Shown here in pieces: positions 1-9,409 of a stretch of DNA of 40,361 nucleotides. This stretch comes from Flavobacterium sp. (GTDB lineage: Bacteria; Bacteroidota; Bacteroidia; Flavobacteriales; Flavobacteriaceae), in the NCBI GenBank assembly GCA_014377455.1, contig JACMPO010000222.1:1-40361 (forward strand), read 5' to 3'. The first letter of the stretch is position 1, and each line of letters opens with the position of its first letter. Position numbers and translations under genes: made by a program. Below the pieces are notes generated by a model. That model made no database searches and was not told the DNA's origin. It saw only the letters and a program-made list of their open reading frames with translations.

Positions 1-3000
1 AAATTTTATGTGAGAGCAATTTGTTCTCCAACCGATAAAAGTGATGTTTCGGATCCTGCAACTGCAAATACACAATTAGTACCTCCTGCTTGTGGTGGAA
101 CGTTTACTGATCCTGGTGGAGCTAATGCAAATTATGCGAATTCAATAGACTCAACTACAACAATATGTCCTACAATTCCTGGACAACAAGTAACAGTAAC
201 TTTTACTTCATTTAACACTGAGGCAACTTGGGATGGACTATATATTTTTGATGGTAATTCAATCGCTTCTCCACAATTAGCATCAACTAATCCAGCAGGA
301 AATGTACCTGGAGGATTAGCAGGATCTTATTGGGGTACAGCTATTCCAGGTCCATTTACTTCATCAAGCGCAGACGGGTGTTTAACATTCAGATTTAGAA
401 GTGATGCTTCGGTTAATAACCCAGGTTGGGTTGCGAATGTAACTTGCCTGCCTCCGCCTACTTGCGCTAAACCAAATTTACTTACTGCTACCAATTTAAC
501 ATTAACTGGAGCTACATTATCTTGGACACAATTACCAAATCCAGATACCACAACTGCAACAACTTGGGAAGTTTATATTGTACCTGCTGGCTCTGTTCCA
601 CCTACTGCAACAAGCACTGGCATAATAACCAGTACAAATCCATATGTAGCTACAGGATTAAACGCAGCAACATGTTATGATTATTATGTAAGGGCAGTCT
701 GTTCGTCAACAGACTCCAGTTTGTGGGCTGGTCCTAAATCATTTTGTACTTTAATACCAAACGATGAGTGTAATACAGCAACCGTAGTTCCAGTAAATTC
801 GGATACGTCTTGTGCGCAAGTTGTTGCCGGCACAGTAATTGGAGCGACCGCCTCAACTCAAGCAAATATATGTGGTGGCACTGCTGACGATGACGTTTGG
901 TTCCAATTTACTGCAACTACTACATCACATTATGTGTCATTGAACAACGTAGCAGGAAGTTCTACTTTTATGTATACTGCAATTTACTCTGGAACATGTA
1001 ATAATTTAACTCAAATTGCTTGTAGTAACGGAAATAACTCAACAACAATTACTGGGCTTACAGTAGGTCAAACTTATTTAATTCGAGTTTATACTTCAAC
1101 TGCAACGCCAAATCAGAACACCACATTTAATGTTTGTGTAGGTACTATTCCTCCACCAATAACAACAAATGACACACAATATACAACGCAACAACTCGTA
1201 GAAAACGTATTGTTTAATTCAAGTTGTGCAACTGTAACAAACATAACTACATCAACAGGAACAAACTTTGGCTCTGTAAATGGAATTGGTTATTTTAATA
1301 AAAATGGTTCTAGTTTCCCTTTTAATGATGGTGTTATTTTAACTTCTGGAAGTATCACAAATGCGCCAGGGCCAAACACATCTACCTCAAGTGATGGAAC
1401 AAGTGCATGGACTGGTGATACAGACTTAGAAGCAATTATTTTAGCAGCAACTGGTAACCCAATGAATTCCCATAATGCATCAAAATTAGAATTCGATTTC
1501 GTACCTTTAGTTGACAATATAAGTTTTGATTTTATTTTTGCCTCTGAAGAGTATGGAACTTTTCAGTGTAGTTATTCCGACGCTTTTGCATTTATATTAA
1601 CAGATTTAACTGCTGGCGGAACACCAACCAACTTAGCTGTAGTTCCTGGTACGACACCTCCAACGCCAATTTCAGTTGTTACGGTACGAGATAATACTTT
1701 CAATACGGGATGTGCCTCTTTAAATGCACAATATTTTGGCGATTATCATTTATTACCTCTAGGACTTGATCCTCTTGGCGCACCAACAAATTTTAATGGA
1801 GACACTGTTCCCTTAACTGCGCAATCAGCTGTAATTCCTGGACATCAATATCACATTAAATTAGTTGTTGCTGATAGAAGTGATAATATCTTGGACTCTG
1901 CAGTATTTCTAAAAGGAGGAAGCTTTAATTTTGGATTAGAACTTGGACTTGACTTTTTAATAACAAATGGTACAGCACTGTGTTACGGAAATCAAAATAT
2001 TTTAACAAGCGGATTAAATCCTGCGCAGTACACCTTTGTTTGGTCTGAAAATGGAGTAGTAATTCCAGGACAGACAGGGCCAAATTTAACCATTGACCAT
2101 TCTGGCACTTATTCATTAGTTGCTCAACTAAACGGAACCACCTGTAGTGCAACCGATTCAAAAACTGTTGAATATTATTTGCCTATAAATATTGCAACAC
2201 CTTCTAATTTGAGTATTTGTAACGCATCTGGTTATGGACAATTTAATTTGTCTTCACACAATCCGATAGTTACAACTGGTTTGCAACAACCAGCAACTTA
2301 CACGGTATCTTATTATTTAACAAATGCAGATGCAATTGCTGGAACAAATCAACTACCGAATTTATATACCAATACCACTCAGTTTTTACAAACAATTTAT
2401 GTAAGAGCACAAAATGGAAACGGATGTTTTGGTACTGCACCTGTACAACTTGTAGTGCAAGATTTAACTCCAACTTTTACAATGACGCCAAATTTTTCAA
2501 TTTGTGCTGGGTCAACAGGAACAATATCGGTAACTGCTACAAATTACGATCCTGCGCAAGCAACTTATTCATGGACATTAAATGGAAATCCTTTTGCTGC
2601 AACCACTAGCTCAATTTCGGTTACTCAAGCTGGAACTTATGTAGTTACCGTTAATAACTTTGGTTGTACCGCAACTGGATCTACTCAAGTTACAGTAAAT
2701 CCTTATCCTATAATAGCACAACCAGCAAATCAGACTAATTGCAACAGTTATACCTTACCAGCATTAACAGTAGGGAACTATTTTACAGGAACTGGTGGAA
2801 CAGGAACTCCGTTATCTGTTGGAGATGTAATTACAACATCACAAATTATTTATATTTATGCAGTAAATGGCAATGGTTGTTCTTCCGAAAAATCATTTTC
2901 AGTATCTATTGTTCCTATAGCATCACCAACAGTTGCAATTTTAACGCAACCAACATGTGCTGTTCAAACAGGAAGTATTGAAGTTACAAGTCCTATTGGA

Positions 3001-5205
3001 ACAACTAGCAGTTTAGCAACTGATTTATTTATATCCGAAGTTACTGACGCCGAAACAGGATCGTTAACATATGTAGAATTGTATAATGGAACTGGAGTTA
3101 CAAAAGATTTGAGTAATTATAAATTGAAAATTTATAATAATGGAAGTACAACTGCATCATGTGATTTAATTTTAAGTGGTACAATTTTAAACGGAACAAC
3201 AAATGTTATAAAAGTTAGTAGTGACGCTAATCAAGTCTCAGTAACACCTAATCAATCTTTTCCCGGTTGTGGAGGCGTGAATACAAATGATAACATCCGT
3301 TTAACTACTAGTGCTAATGTACCTATCGATAATTGGGGAAGAACTGATGGAGTGGATTTTACACCAATGAACATGCCGGGATATACATACAGAAGATTAC
3401 AAGCAGCGCCACATCCAAGCTTAGCTTGGAACCCAAATGACTGGACTGCTTTGGATCCTGAGGATTATAGCGATGTAGGTTCATATTCCTTTCCGTCTCC
3501 TTCAACTTATAGTTATAGTTTAGATGGTGGAACTTATACAACTAATCCAATATTTACAGGTTTGATTCCTGGTTCACATACGGTAACAGTTCAAAATGTA
3601 GGAACTGGTTGTGTTTCTTTACCTACAACAGTAACTATAAATGCGGTACCATTTACAACTGCGGTGACTACATTTAGTTATGCCACTCCAGTATGTAAAA
3701 TAGCTACAACAAATCCAACTCCAAACACAACTGCATCTGGATTTACATTTGGAGGAATTTACAGCACTTTAAACACAGGAATTACATTAAATCCAACTAC
3801 TGGTGAAATAAATTTAGCAAATACATTAGCTGGAACTTACACCATTACATACACAGCATCTAATTTATCATTGTGTCAAAATGTTTCTAGTTCAAATGCA
3901 ACTATTGTAATAACAGCACCAACAACGCCAGTTACAACAATAAGTTATACAACTCCTGTTTGTAAAATTGCGACAACTAATCCTGGACCCAATCCTTCAC
4001 CACCAGGATTTATTCCTAATGGAACTTATAATTCTACTGCTGGTTTATCAATAAATAGTTCAACTGGAGTTATAGACTTGGCAACCTCAACTGCTGGTCA
4101 ATACGTAATAACTTATTCAGTAGGAAGCAATCCAAGTATCTGTCAGGATTCAGGAAGTTCTACATTTACAATTCAAATAGATGCACCAACACCATCAGTA
4201 ACAACATTTACTTATGCAACTCCATTTTGTAAAACGTCAACAACTAATCCTGGACCCGATCAATCACCACCGGGATTTGTGACTGGTGGAACTTATAGTT
4301 CTACTGCTGGTTTATCAATTAATAGTTTAACTGGGGTTATTGATTTAGCAACATCAACTGTAGGGCAATATGTTATAACTTATTCTGTGAACGACAATCC
4401 TTCGACTTGTCAAAGTGCAAACAGTTCAACTTTTACTGTACAAATAAATGCTCCAGCTGCGCCAGTTACTTCGTTTAGTTATGACACACCATTTTGTTCA
4501 GTATCTCCAAATGCATCTCCAATGTTTTCACTTGGATTTACAACAGGCGGACAGTATGCATCAACAAATGGTTTAGTTATTAATACATCATCTGGAGTTG
4601 TAGATATAAACGCTAGCAATCCTGGATCTTATTTAGTAACATATACTGTAGGTCCTAATAACAATGCTTGTTTAACAGGTGGAACTTTCAGTGCTCCGAT
4701 AGTTATTAAAAATGATATTACTGGACAAGTTTCTCAAGGATGTCAAGGTCCAAGTTATATATTAACTGTGTCACCTTTAAATAATTCTTACGATCCAGCA
4801 TCAGCAACTTACTCATGGTCTGATGGTACAAGTTCATTAGGAAGTCAAGAAAGTCAAACGGTTACTAATCCTGGTAATTACACAGTGACCATAACTTCAG
4901 CTGGATGCACCGGAAATGTTGTGGTATTGGTAGATGCTTTTGGATGCAGTATTCCAAAAGGAATTTCACCAAATGGGGATCAGAAAAACGATTTCTTTGA
5001 TTTGACAGGATTGAATGTAAAACAATTGGGTATCTTTAACAGATATGGTATAAAAGTATATTCTAAAACAGATTATACTAAAGAATGGTTTGGGCAGAGT
5101 AATGCTGACGAAGAATTGCCAGATGGTACCTATTATTATGTAATAGAACGAGAAAATCAGGAAACAAGAACCGGATGGGTTTATATTAACAGAGAAAATA
5201 AATAA
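1..5205 (+). CDS. Giant T9SS-exported multidomain adhesin, 3' part (5' truncated by window)
   Basis: The reading frame is open from base 1: the first codons read KFYVRAIC, which matches the end of a fibronectin-III-like repeat seen again near 690-720 (YYVRAVC). The true start therefore lies upstream, and the GTG at 10 is not a start. In order I see a CUB-like region (~88-450), an Fn3-like unit (~457-750), a DDDVWFQF-type beta domain (~760-1145), a choice-of-anchor-L-like domain (~1165-1940), Ig/PKD-like units with paired Cys, a lamin-tail-like domain (~3010-3500, ISEV...YVELYN), four tandem 89-residue repeats (3664 to ~4715), and a gliding-motility-associated C-terminal domain (~4946-5205, starting ISPNGDQKNDFF), the type B T9SS sorting signal. 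It is probably secreted by T9SS and kept on the cell surface. It lies 34 nt before a PorP/SprF gene, the usual partner of SprB-like adhesins. Ligand unknown. Confidence 0.9.
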   Translation, partial: KFYVRAICSPTDKSDVSDPATANTQLVPPACGGTFTDPGGANANYANSIDSTTTICPTIPGQQVTVTFTSFNTEATWDGLYIFDGNSIASPQLASTNPAGNVPGGLAGSYWGTAIPGPFTSSSADGCLTFRFRSDASVNNPGWVANVTCLPPPTCAKPNLLTATNLTLTGATLSWTQLPNPDTTTATTWEVYIVPAGSVPPTATSTGIITSTNPYVATGLNAATCYDYYVRAVCSSTDSSLWAGPKSFCTLIPNDECNTATVVPVNSDTSCAQVVAGTVIGATASTQANICGGTADDDVWFQFTATTTSHYVSLNNVAGSSTFMYTAIYSGTCNNLTQIACSNGNNSTTITGLTVGQTYLIRVYTSTATPNQNTTFNVCVGTIPPPITTNDTQYTTQQLVENVLFNSSCATVTNITTSTGTNFGSVNGIGYFNKNGSSFPFNDGVILTSGSITNAPGPNTSTSSDGTSAWTGDTDLEAIILAATGNPMNSHNASKLEFDFVPLVDNISFDFIFASEEYGTFQCSYSDAFAFILTDLTAGGTPTNLAVVPGTTPPTPISVVTVRDNTFNTGCASLNAQYFGDYHLLPLGLDPLGAPTNFNGDTVPLTAQSAVIPGHQYHIKLVVADRSDNILDSAVFLKGGSFNFGLELGLDFLITNGTALCYGNQNILTSGLNPAQYTFVWSENGVVIPGQTGPNLTIDHSGTYSLVAQLNGTTCSATDSKTVEYYLPINIATPSNLSICNASGYGQFNLSSHNPIVTTGLQQPATYTVSYYLTNADAIAGTNQLPNLYTNTTQFLQTIYVRAQNGNGCFGTAPVQLVVQDLTPTFTMTPNFSICAGSTGTISVTATNYDPAQATYSWTLNGNPFAATTSSISVTQAGTYVVTVNNFGCTATGSTQVTVNPYPIIAQPANQTNCNSYTLPALTVGNYFTGTGGTGTPLSVGDVITTSQIIYIYAVNGNGCSSEKSFSVSIVPIASPTVAILTQPTCAVQTGSIEVTSPIGTTSSLATDLFISEVTDAETGSLTYVELYNGTGVTKDLSNYKLKIYNNGSTTASCDLILSGTILNGTTNVIKVSSDANQVSVTPNQSFPGCGGVNTNDNIRLTTSANVPIDNWGRTDGVDFTPMNMPGYTYRRLQAAPHPSLAWNPNDWTALDPEDYSDVGSYSFPSPSTYSYSLDGGTYTTNPIFTGLIPGSHTVTVQNVGTGCVSLPTTVTINAVPFTTAVTTFSYATPVCKIATTNPTPNTTASGFTFGGIYSTLNTGITLNPTTGEINLANTLAGTYTITYTASNLSLCQNVSSSNATIVITAPTTPVTTISYTTPVCKIATTNPGPNPSPPGFIPNGTYNSTAGLSINSSTGVIDLATSTAGQYVITYSVGSNPSICQDSGSSTFTIQIDAPTPSVTTFTYATPFCKTSTTNPGPDQSPPGFVTGGTYSSTAGLSINSLTGVIDLATSTVGQYVITYSVNDNPSTCQSANSSTFTVQINAPAAPVTSFSYDTPFCSVSPNASPMFSLGFTTGGQYASTNGLVINTSSGVVDINASNPGSYLVTYTVGPNNNACLTGGTFSAPIVIKNDITGQVSQGCQGPSYILTVSPLNNSYDPASATYSWSDGTSSLGSQESQTVTNPGNYTVTITSAGCTGNVVVLVDAFGCSIPKGISPNGDQKNDFFDLTGLNVKQLGIFNRYGIKVYSKTDYTKEWFGQSNADEELPDGTYYYVIERENQETRTGWVYINRENK
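3664..4715 (+). repeat. Four in-frame tandem 267-bp (89-aa) repeats in the adhesin
   Basis: Units begin at 3664, 3931, 4198 and 4465, each exactly 267 bp apart; the last is slightly shorter and ends near 4715. Each unit carries VT-x-FSY/TY-x-TPxC near its start, then a TTNPGPxxSPPGF-like stretch, a GTYxSTAGLSIN block and a GxYxITYxV block. Units 2 and 3 are closest to each other, and unit 4 has lost the TTNPGP element. The pattern suggests stalk or repeat-domain expansion by duplication. Confidence 0.9.
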
Positions 5206-5239
5206 CAAACAAAACTATATAATAACAAATTTCAAAACG

Positions 5240-6160
5240 ATGAAAAAACTATATTTCTTAATGGTGTTTGCCCTAATTACTTGCATGGAGGTTAGTGCTC
5301 AACAGGATCCACAGTATACACAATACATGTATAATATGAGTGTGGTAAACCCTGCTTATGCGGGATCTAAAGACAACCTTTCAGGTGGATTATTGTATCG
5401 TAAACAATGGGTAGGTATTGAAGATGCACCAAATACTGGAACATTTTTTATTCACAGTCCAGTTGGGAAAAATGTAGGTTTAGGATTGTCTGCCATTAAT
5501 GATAAGATTGGACCTGTAGAGGAAACTAACTTATATGCCGATTTCTCTTATACTTTGAATTTAGGTGGTGAAAAACGATTGGCATTTGGACTAAAAGGTG
5601 GTGGAACATTTCATAAAGTAGGATTGTTTTCCAGAATAAATCCAACACTTCAAAACCAAAATGATGAGGCATTTGCTCAAGATTCAAATGCATCTTTTCT
5701 TAATATAGGTTCTGGTTTATTTTATCATACTAATAATTATTACGTAGCCTTTTCTGTTCCAAATATGTTGAAATCAAATTATTTAGATTATAATGGAAGA
5801 CGATATGGATCTGAAACTTTACATTATTTCTTAACCGGTGGATATGTTTTCCAACTGAATCCAAATTTGAAGTTCAAACCCTCAACAATGATTAAATCGG
5901 CAATTCATGCTCCAACTTCGGTTGATGTATCTGCTAACTTCTTATTTAACGAAAAATTTGAAATAGGTGCTACTTATCGTCTTCAAGATTCTTTTGGAGC
6001 TTTGGTAAATTATGCAATTACTCCAGGTTTAAGAATTGGATATGCTTATGATCACATAGTTTCTGACTTAAAAGTAACAACGCCATCTTCGCATGAGTTT
6101 ATACTTTTATTTGACTTAAACTTCCCGAAAAAAGTATCACAATCTCCAAGATATTTCTAA
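5240..6160 (+). CDS. PorP/SprF family type IX secretion system outer-membrane protein
   Basis: A 306-residue protein with a signal peptide (MKKLYFLMVFALITCMEVSA, cut before QQDP) followed by the family hallmark QQDPQYTQYMYN...NPAYAGS. The rest is alternating beta strands typical of a small outer-membrane barrel, ending in a strand-like FDLNFP segment. Members of this family bind the T9SS shuttle and help secrete or anchor the neighbouring type B CTD protein at the cell surface. The gene sits 34 nt after the adhesin and 18 nt before the OmpA-like gene, so the three are almost certainly one operon. Multiple paralogues per genome are usual, so I give no specific symbol. Confidence 0.93.
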   Translation: MKKLYFLMVFALITCMEVSAQQDPQYTQYMYNMSVVNPAYAGSKDNLSGGLLYRKQWVGIEDAPNTGTFFIHSPVGKNVGLGLSAINDKIGPVEETNLYADFSYTLNLGGEKRLAFGLKGGGTFHKVGLFSRINPTLQNQNDEAFAQDSNASFLNIGSGLFYHTNNYYVAFSVPNMLKSNYLDYNGRRYGSETLHYFLTGGYVFQLNPNLKFKPSTMIKSAIHAPTSVDVSANFLFNEKFEIGATYRLQDSFGALVNYAITPGLRIGYAYDHIVSDLKVTTPSSHEFILLFDLNFPKKVSQSPRYF

Positions 6161-6178
6161 CATAAAATTTAAGCAAAA

Positions 6179-8047
6179 ATGAAAAATCTATATATAGCAC
6201 TTAGTTTCATGGCAATAAGTTCAACAATTATTGCTCAAAATAATAATACAAAAGTAGCCGACAAGTTATACAGTCGCTACGAATATGTGGATGCCGCAAC
6301 CGCATATAAAAAATTAGTCGACGACGGAAAGGCAGATGGATATGTTTACAAGCAACTAGCAGATACATATTATAATATGTTCAATACGGTAGAAGCATCT
6401 ACGTGGTATGCTAAAGCTATTGAAACTCCTCAAGACGCTGAAACCTATTTTAGATATTCGCAAATGCTAAAAGCTAGCGGAAAATATGAAGAAGCAAATA
6501 AACAGATGACTAAATTTGCCTCTATGGCACCAAATGATAATCGTGCCAAAGCATTTAAGGAAAATCCAAACTATGTTCCTAAAATACTAAGTAAAGACGC
6601 AAAATACAATATAAATCCGTTAACTATAAACACTGATAAATCAGAATTTGGTGCAGTTTTAAGTGATAAAACTCTATATTTTACAAGTGCTCGTAATGTA
6701 GCGCGAAAAAAATATGGCTGGAATGACGAACCATTTTTAGATATTTACAAATCAATACTTGGTGATGGAGGAACTTTTTCTGACGCTACTGCGGTAACTG
6801 AATTGAATTCTCAGTTTCATGACGGACCAGCTAGTATTTCTGCTGATGGTAATACAATTTATTTTGCAAGTGCAAGTTTTAGAGATAAACTTTTTGTTAA
6901 AGACAAAAAAAATAATTTAAAATTAGGCAAAAATAATATTTACATGGCTACTAAGTCAGGCGATACTTGGTCTAATACCAAATCATTACCTTTTAATAGT
7001 AAAGATTTTTCAACAAGTAACCCAAGTATTTCAAATGATGGAAAAACCTTGTATTTCTCATCAGATATGCCGGCAAGTTTAGGTGGTGTAGACATTTGGA
7101 AAGTTGCTGTAAATGGTGACGGTACATTTGGAGCACCAGAAAATTTAGGTAGCAAAGTAAATACAGAAGGAAATGAAAGTTTCCCATTTATATCAGAAGA
7201 CGGAAAAACATTAAGCTTTTCTTCTAGCGGACGACAAGGACTTGGTGGACTTGATATTTATCAAATTGATTTGTCTAAAGGTACTGATGCTGTAAATTTA
7301 GGAAAACCGGTCAACACTGAAAAAGACGATTTTTCATTCAGTTTTAACAAAGCACAAAACATGGGTTTCTTTTCAAGTAACCGAGGTGGAAACGACGACA
7401 TTTATAGTGCAACTCCTATTTGTGCTGTAGATGTAATTACAACCGTTACCAATGCAAAAACAGGAGCAGTACTTGCTAACGCAAAAGTTTCGATTTTAGA
7501 CAGTAAGAAAAACATAATTACTAGCGAAACCTCAAACGAAGCAGGTGAAGTTAAGTTTAAAGTAGAATGTGATAAAGATTACTCAATCCAAGCATCAAAA
7601 GATGGCTTTGAAGGTAATTCATTTCCAGTTGCAAAAAGCAAAGGACCGGAAGCAAAAATTGCAGCATCTTTACAACCAATTGATGTAATTGTTACTGAAA
7701 ATGAAATTGTGTTAAAACCAATTTACTTCGAATTTGACAAAAGCAATATTACACAAGATGGTGCTTTTGAGTTAGATAAATTAGTACAAGTAATGAAGAA
7801 TAACGACAAACTTGTAATATTAGCAAAATCGCATACTGATAGCAGAGGAAGTGATCAATACAACCTAAATTTATCGGACAGAAGAGCAAAATCTACAGTA
7901 CAGTATGTAATTTCGAAAGGAATTGCTACGAGCCGAATCTCCGGAAAAGGATTCGGAGAAAGTGAGCCAAAAGTAGCTTGTGGAGATAAATGTACCGAAG
8001 AAGAATTTGCACAAAACAGAAGGTCAGAATTCTTGATTGTGAAATAA
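6179..8047 (+). CDS. OmpA family protein with TPR-like, PD40 and carboxypeptidase-regulatory-like domains (PorE-like)
   Basis: A 622-residue envelope protein. There is a signal peptide (1-19, ...STIIAQ), TPR-like helices (~25-120), WD40-like PD40 beta-propeller blades (~150-410, repeated 'D/NGKTLYFSS' motifs), a CarboxypepD_reg-like beta sandwich (~412-490), and an OmpA C-terminal peptidoglycan-binding domain (~510-622, with YFEFDKSNI, NLNLSDRRA and NRRSEF supplying the usual Asp and Arg). This is the layout of PorE/SprD-like proteins linking T9SS components to peptidoglycan. It is the last gene of the adhesin-PorP/SprF-OmpA operon, and a strong terminator begins 25 nt after the stop. Confidence 0.9.
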   Translation: MKNLYIALSFMAISSTIIAQNNNTKVADKLYSRYEYVDAATAYKKLVDDGKADGYVYKQLADTYYNMFNTVEASTWYAKAIETPQDAETYFRYSQMLKASGKYEEANKQMTKFASMAPNDNRAKAFKENPNYVPKILSKDAKYNINPLTINTDKSEFGAVLSDKTLYFTSARNVARKKYGWNDEPFLDIYKSILGDGGTFSDATAVTELNSQFHDGPASISADGNTIYFASASFRDKLFVKDKKNNLKLGKNNIYMATKSGDTWSNTKSLPFNSKDFSTSNPSISNDGKTLYFSSDMPASLGGVDIWKVAVNGDGTFGAPENLGSKVNTEGNESFPFISEDGKTLSFSSSGRQGLGGLDIYQIDLSKGTDAVNLGKPVNTEKDDFSFSFNKAQNMGFFSSNRGGNDDIYSATPICAVDVITTVTNAKTGAVLANAKVSILDSKKNIITSETSNEAGEVKFKVECDKDYSIQASKDGFEGNSFPVAKSKGPEAKIAASLQPIDVIVTENEIVLKPIYFEFDKSNITQDGAFELDKLVQVMKNNDKLVILAKSHTDSRGSDQYNLNLSDRRAKSTVQYVISKGIATSRISGKGFGESEPKVACGDKCTEEEFAQNRRSEFLIVK

Positions 8048-8071
8048 CACTCATACTATTTTAATTATAAC

Positions 8072-8103
8072 AAAACTCCACAATAATTGTGGAGTTTTTG
8101 TTT
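8072..8103 (+). terminator. Rho-independent terminator of the adhesin operon
   Basis: A perfect 12-bp stem (arms 8072-8083 and 8087-8098, 3-nt loop TAA) with flanking A and T runs, and TTTTT-G-TTTT on the 3' side. It starts 25 nt after the OmpA-family stop codon. Confidence 0.93.
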
Positions 8104-8243
8104 TATTAGAGGATTAATAATCAGAGTTAACTGTTGATATAGTAGATTATTCTTGTTTATATAAATTCAATATTTGTTTTGATTTAAAACAATTAAAGTA
8201 AAATGATAACCGAATTAATTGATTAGAATATAATTTATAATTT

Positions 8244-8345
8244 TTACAAATTCAAAAAAGTGAAGTTACAATGCAAATGTTCATCAGTTTGCCCTAGAGG
8301 ACATATTCTTTTGCCATTTTTTACTGAGTTTGCCCTTGCGAACAT
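8244..8345 (-). other. Possible 33-codon mini-ORF over an imperfect direct repeat (307-nt spacer 8048-8355)
   Basis: The spacer between the OmpA terminator and the small membrane protein contains an ATG-started 33-codon frame on the minus strand (begins MFARANSVKNGKRIC, ends FLNL). The plus strand there has an imperfect ~20-bp direct repeat: CAGTTTGCCCTAGAGGACAT at 8285-8304 and GAGTTTGCCCTTGCGAACAT at 8326-8345. Whether it is a gene, a decayed gene end or a dispersed repeat cannot be decided from one copy. The rest of the spacer is AT-rich without visible structure. Confidence 0.3.
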
Positions 8346-8355
8346 GTTGCTGACT

Positions 8356-8634
8356 CTATTTCCCAAATGTGGTAAGTACAATTAAAATGGAACCCCAAAC
8401 TACACCATGAATTACCAAACAAGTAATGTGGTTAATTCCACCAAAAAGCTGGCGTATTAAATGCACCAAAAAATAAATTATACTTACCGGAATAAATAAA
8501 TATAATAACAAAACCCCAACATTAGGGGTTTTAGTATCGCCTGGAAAAAGTTCGTAACAAATACCTGCTATCAAAATATAGATTACATAAAAACCTATGG
8601 TTACGTTTTCTTTAGAAAATTTATTGAGATACAT
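8356..8634 (-). CDS. Small integral membrane protein, unknown function
   Basis: A 92-residue hydrophobic protein with about three membrane segments (roughly 12-30, 38-62 and 68-88), separated by short loops containing ELFPGDTKTP and RQLFGG. I do not recognise a family. It lies 39 nt downstream of the Lrp/AsnC regulator on the same strand, so the two are probably co-transcribed, although TTTG/TATATTTTG-like boxes in the gap could give it its own promoter. ATG start, with no better alternative. Function is not inferable from sequence. Confidence 0.65.
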   Translation of the reverse strand: MYLNKFSKENVTIGFYVIYILIAGICYELFPGDTKTPNVGVLLLYLFIPVSIIYFLVHLIRQLFGGINHITCLVIHGVVWGSILIVLTTFGK

Positions 8635-8673
8635 ATTACTTTGTTTATATATTTTGTTAATTTCGAAAAATGA

Positions 8674-9144
8674 TTACAGCTGAATTTGACGTTCTATTTG
8701 TTGCTCGAGTGAAATAAAAGTTTCCGTACGCGAAACACCATTTATTGGTTGAATCTTCTGATTTAAAAGTTGCATTAAATGTTCATTATCTCGGCAAATA
8801 ATTTTAATAAGAATACTCCAGTTTCCAGTTGTATAATGACATTCCAAGACTTCCGGGATTTTTTTTAATTCTTTTACAGCTTCAAAATTACTTGCTGCTT
8901 TCTCAAGATAAACTCCAATAAAAGCCATGGTTTTATAACCTAATACTTTATTATTTACAATAAACTTCGAACCCGAAATTACCCCTGCATCTTCCAATTT
9001 ACGCAACCGCTGATGTATTGCAGCACCGGAAATTCCAATTTTGTTTGCTATTTGTAAGATGGGTTTTCGGGCATCATCCATCAAATTTCTTAGAATTTCT
9101 TTATCAATTCCATCGATTTCTATTTGAAGCTGATTGATTTTCAT
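8674..9144 (-). CDS. Lrp/AsnC family transcriptional regulator
   Basis: A 156-residue protein of the usual family size. The N-terminus (LQIEIDGIDKEILRNLMDDA...GISGAAIHQRLRKLEDAGVI) is the classic winged helix-turn-helix of Lrp/AsnC, and residues ~70-150 form the RAM effector domain (VLECHYTTGNWSILIKI). Such proteins sense amino acids and control amino-acid metabolism. The next gene on this strand upstream is a saccharopine/lysine dehydrogenase-type enzyme (9462-10835), making lysine or a related amino acid a reasonable but unproven effector. A TAATTTTG -7-like box lies at 9161-9168, 17 nt before the start. Confidence 0.93.
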   Translation of the reverse strand: MKINQLQIEIDGIDKEILRNLMDDARKPILQIANKIGISGAAIHQRLRKLEDAGVISGSKFIVNNKVLGYKTMAFIGVYLEKAASNFEAVKELKKIPEVLECHYTTGNWSILIKIICRDNEHLMQLLNQKIQPINGVSRTETFISLEQQIERQIQL

Positions 9145-9160
9145 TAGTTACAGTTTGAAA

Positions 9161-9168
9161 CAAAATTA
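9161..9168 (-). promoter_or_regulatory. Candidate -7 box for the Lrp/AsnC gene
   Basis: Read on the minus strand this is TAATTTTG, fitting the Bacteroidota -7 consensus TAnnTTTG, 17 nt upstream of the ATG. I see no clear -33 TTTG at the right spacing, so support is modest. Confidence 0.35.
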
Positions 9169-9409
9169 GTCATAAAAGTTTTACATTATAAGGTGTTACT
9201 AAAAATTTACAAGTTATTGTTTGTTAATTTTAGGTAATTGTTGGTTTTCAAGTTGCGAATTTTTTTGTATTGACTTTCACTTATTGTCATTAATCTTACT
9301 GCATTTGCAAATTTCCTCAAATTCTTAAATATTGTTCTTACACTAATTAAATTTTAAATTAAACTTAATTTGGTTAAATAAAATCTTAAGATTATGAAAT
9401 TATATAACT

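Noticed and set aside
327..551. Minus-strand and alternate-frame ORFs of 60-90 codons opposite the adhesin (also 1290-1517, 1925-2161, 2270-2609, 2739-2981, 3359-3541, 4966-5208)
   Set aside because: They lie wholly inside the adhesin frame, have no family-like sequence, and reflect low stop density in Thr/Asn/Ser-rich repeats.
3664..4715. CRISPR-like array
   Set aside because: Repeats are 267 bp, in frame, protein coding and have no spacers. The octamer arrays at 28406-28437 also lack spacers.
8048..8355. tRNA or structured RNA gene in the spacer
   Set aside because: No cloverleaf or CCA-like end is seen; only a terminator and the mini-ORF/direct repeat.
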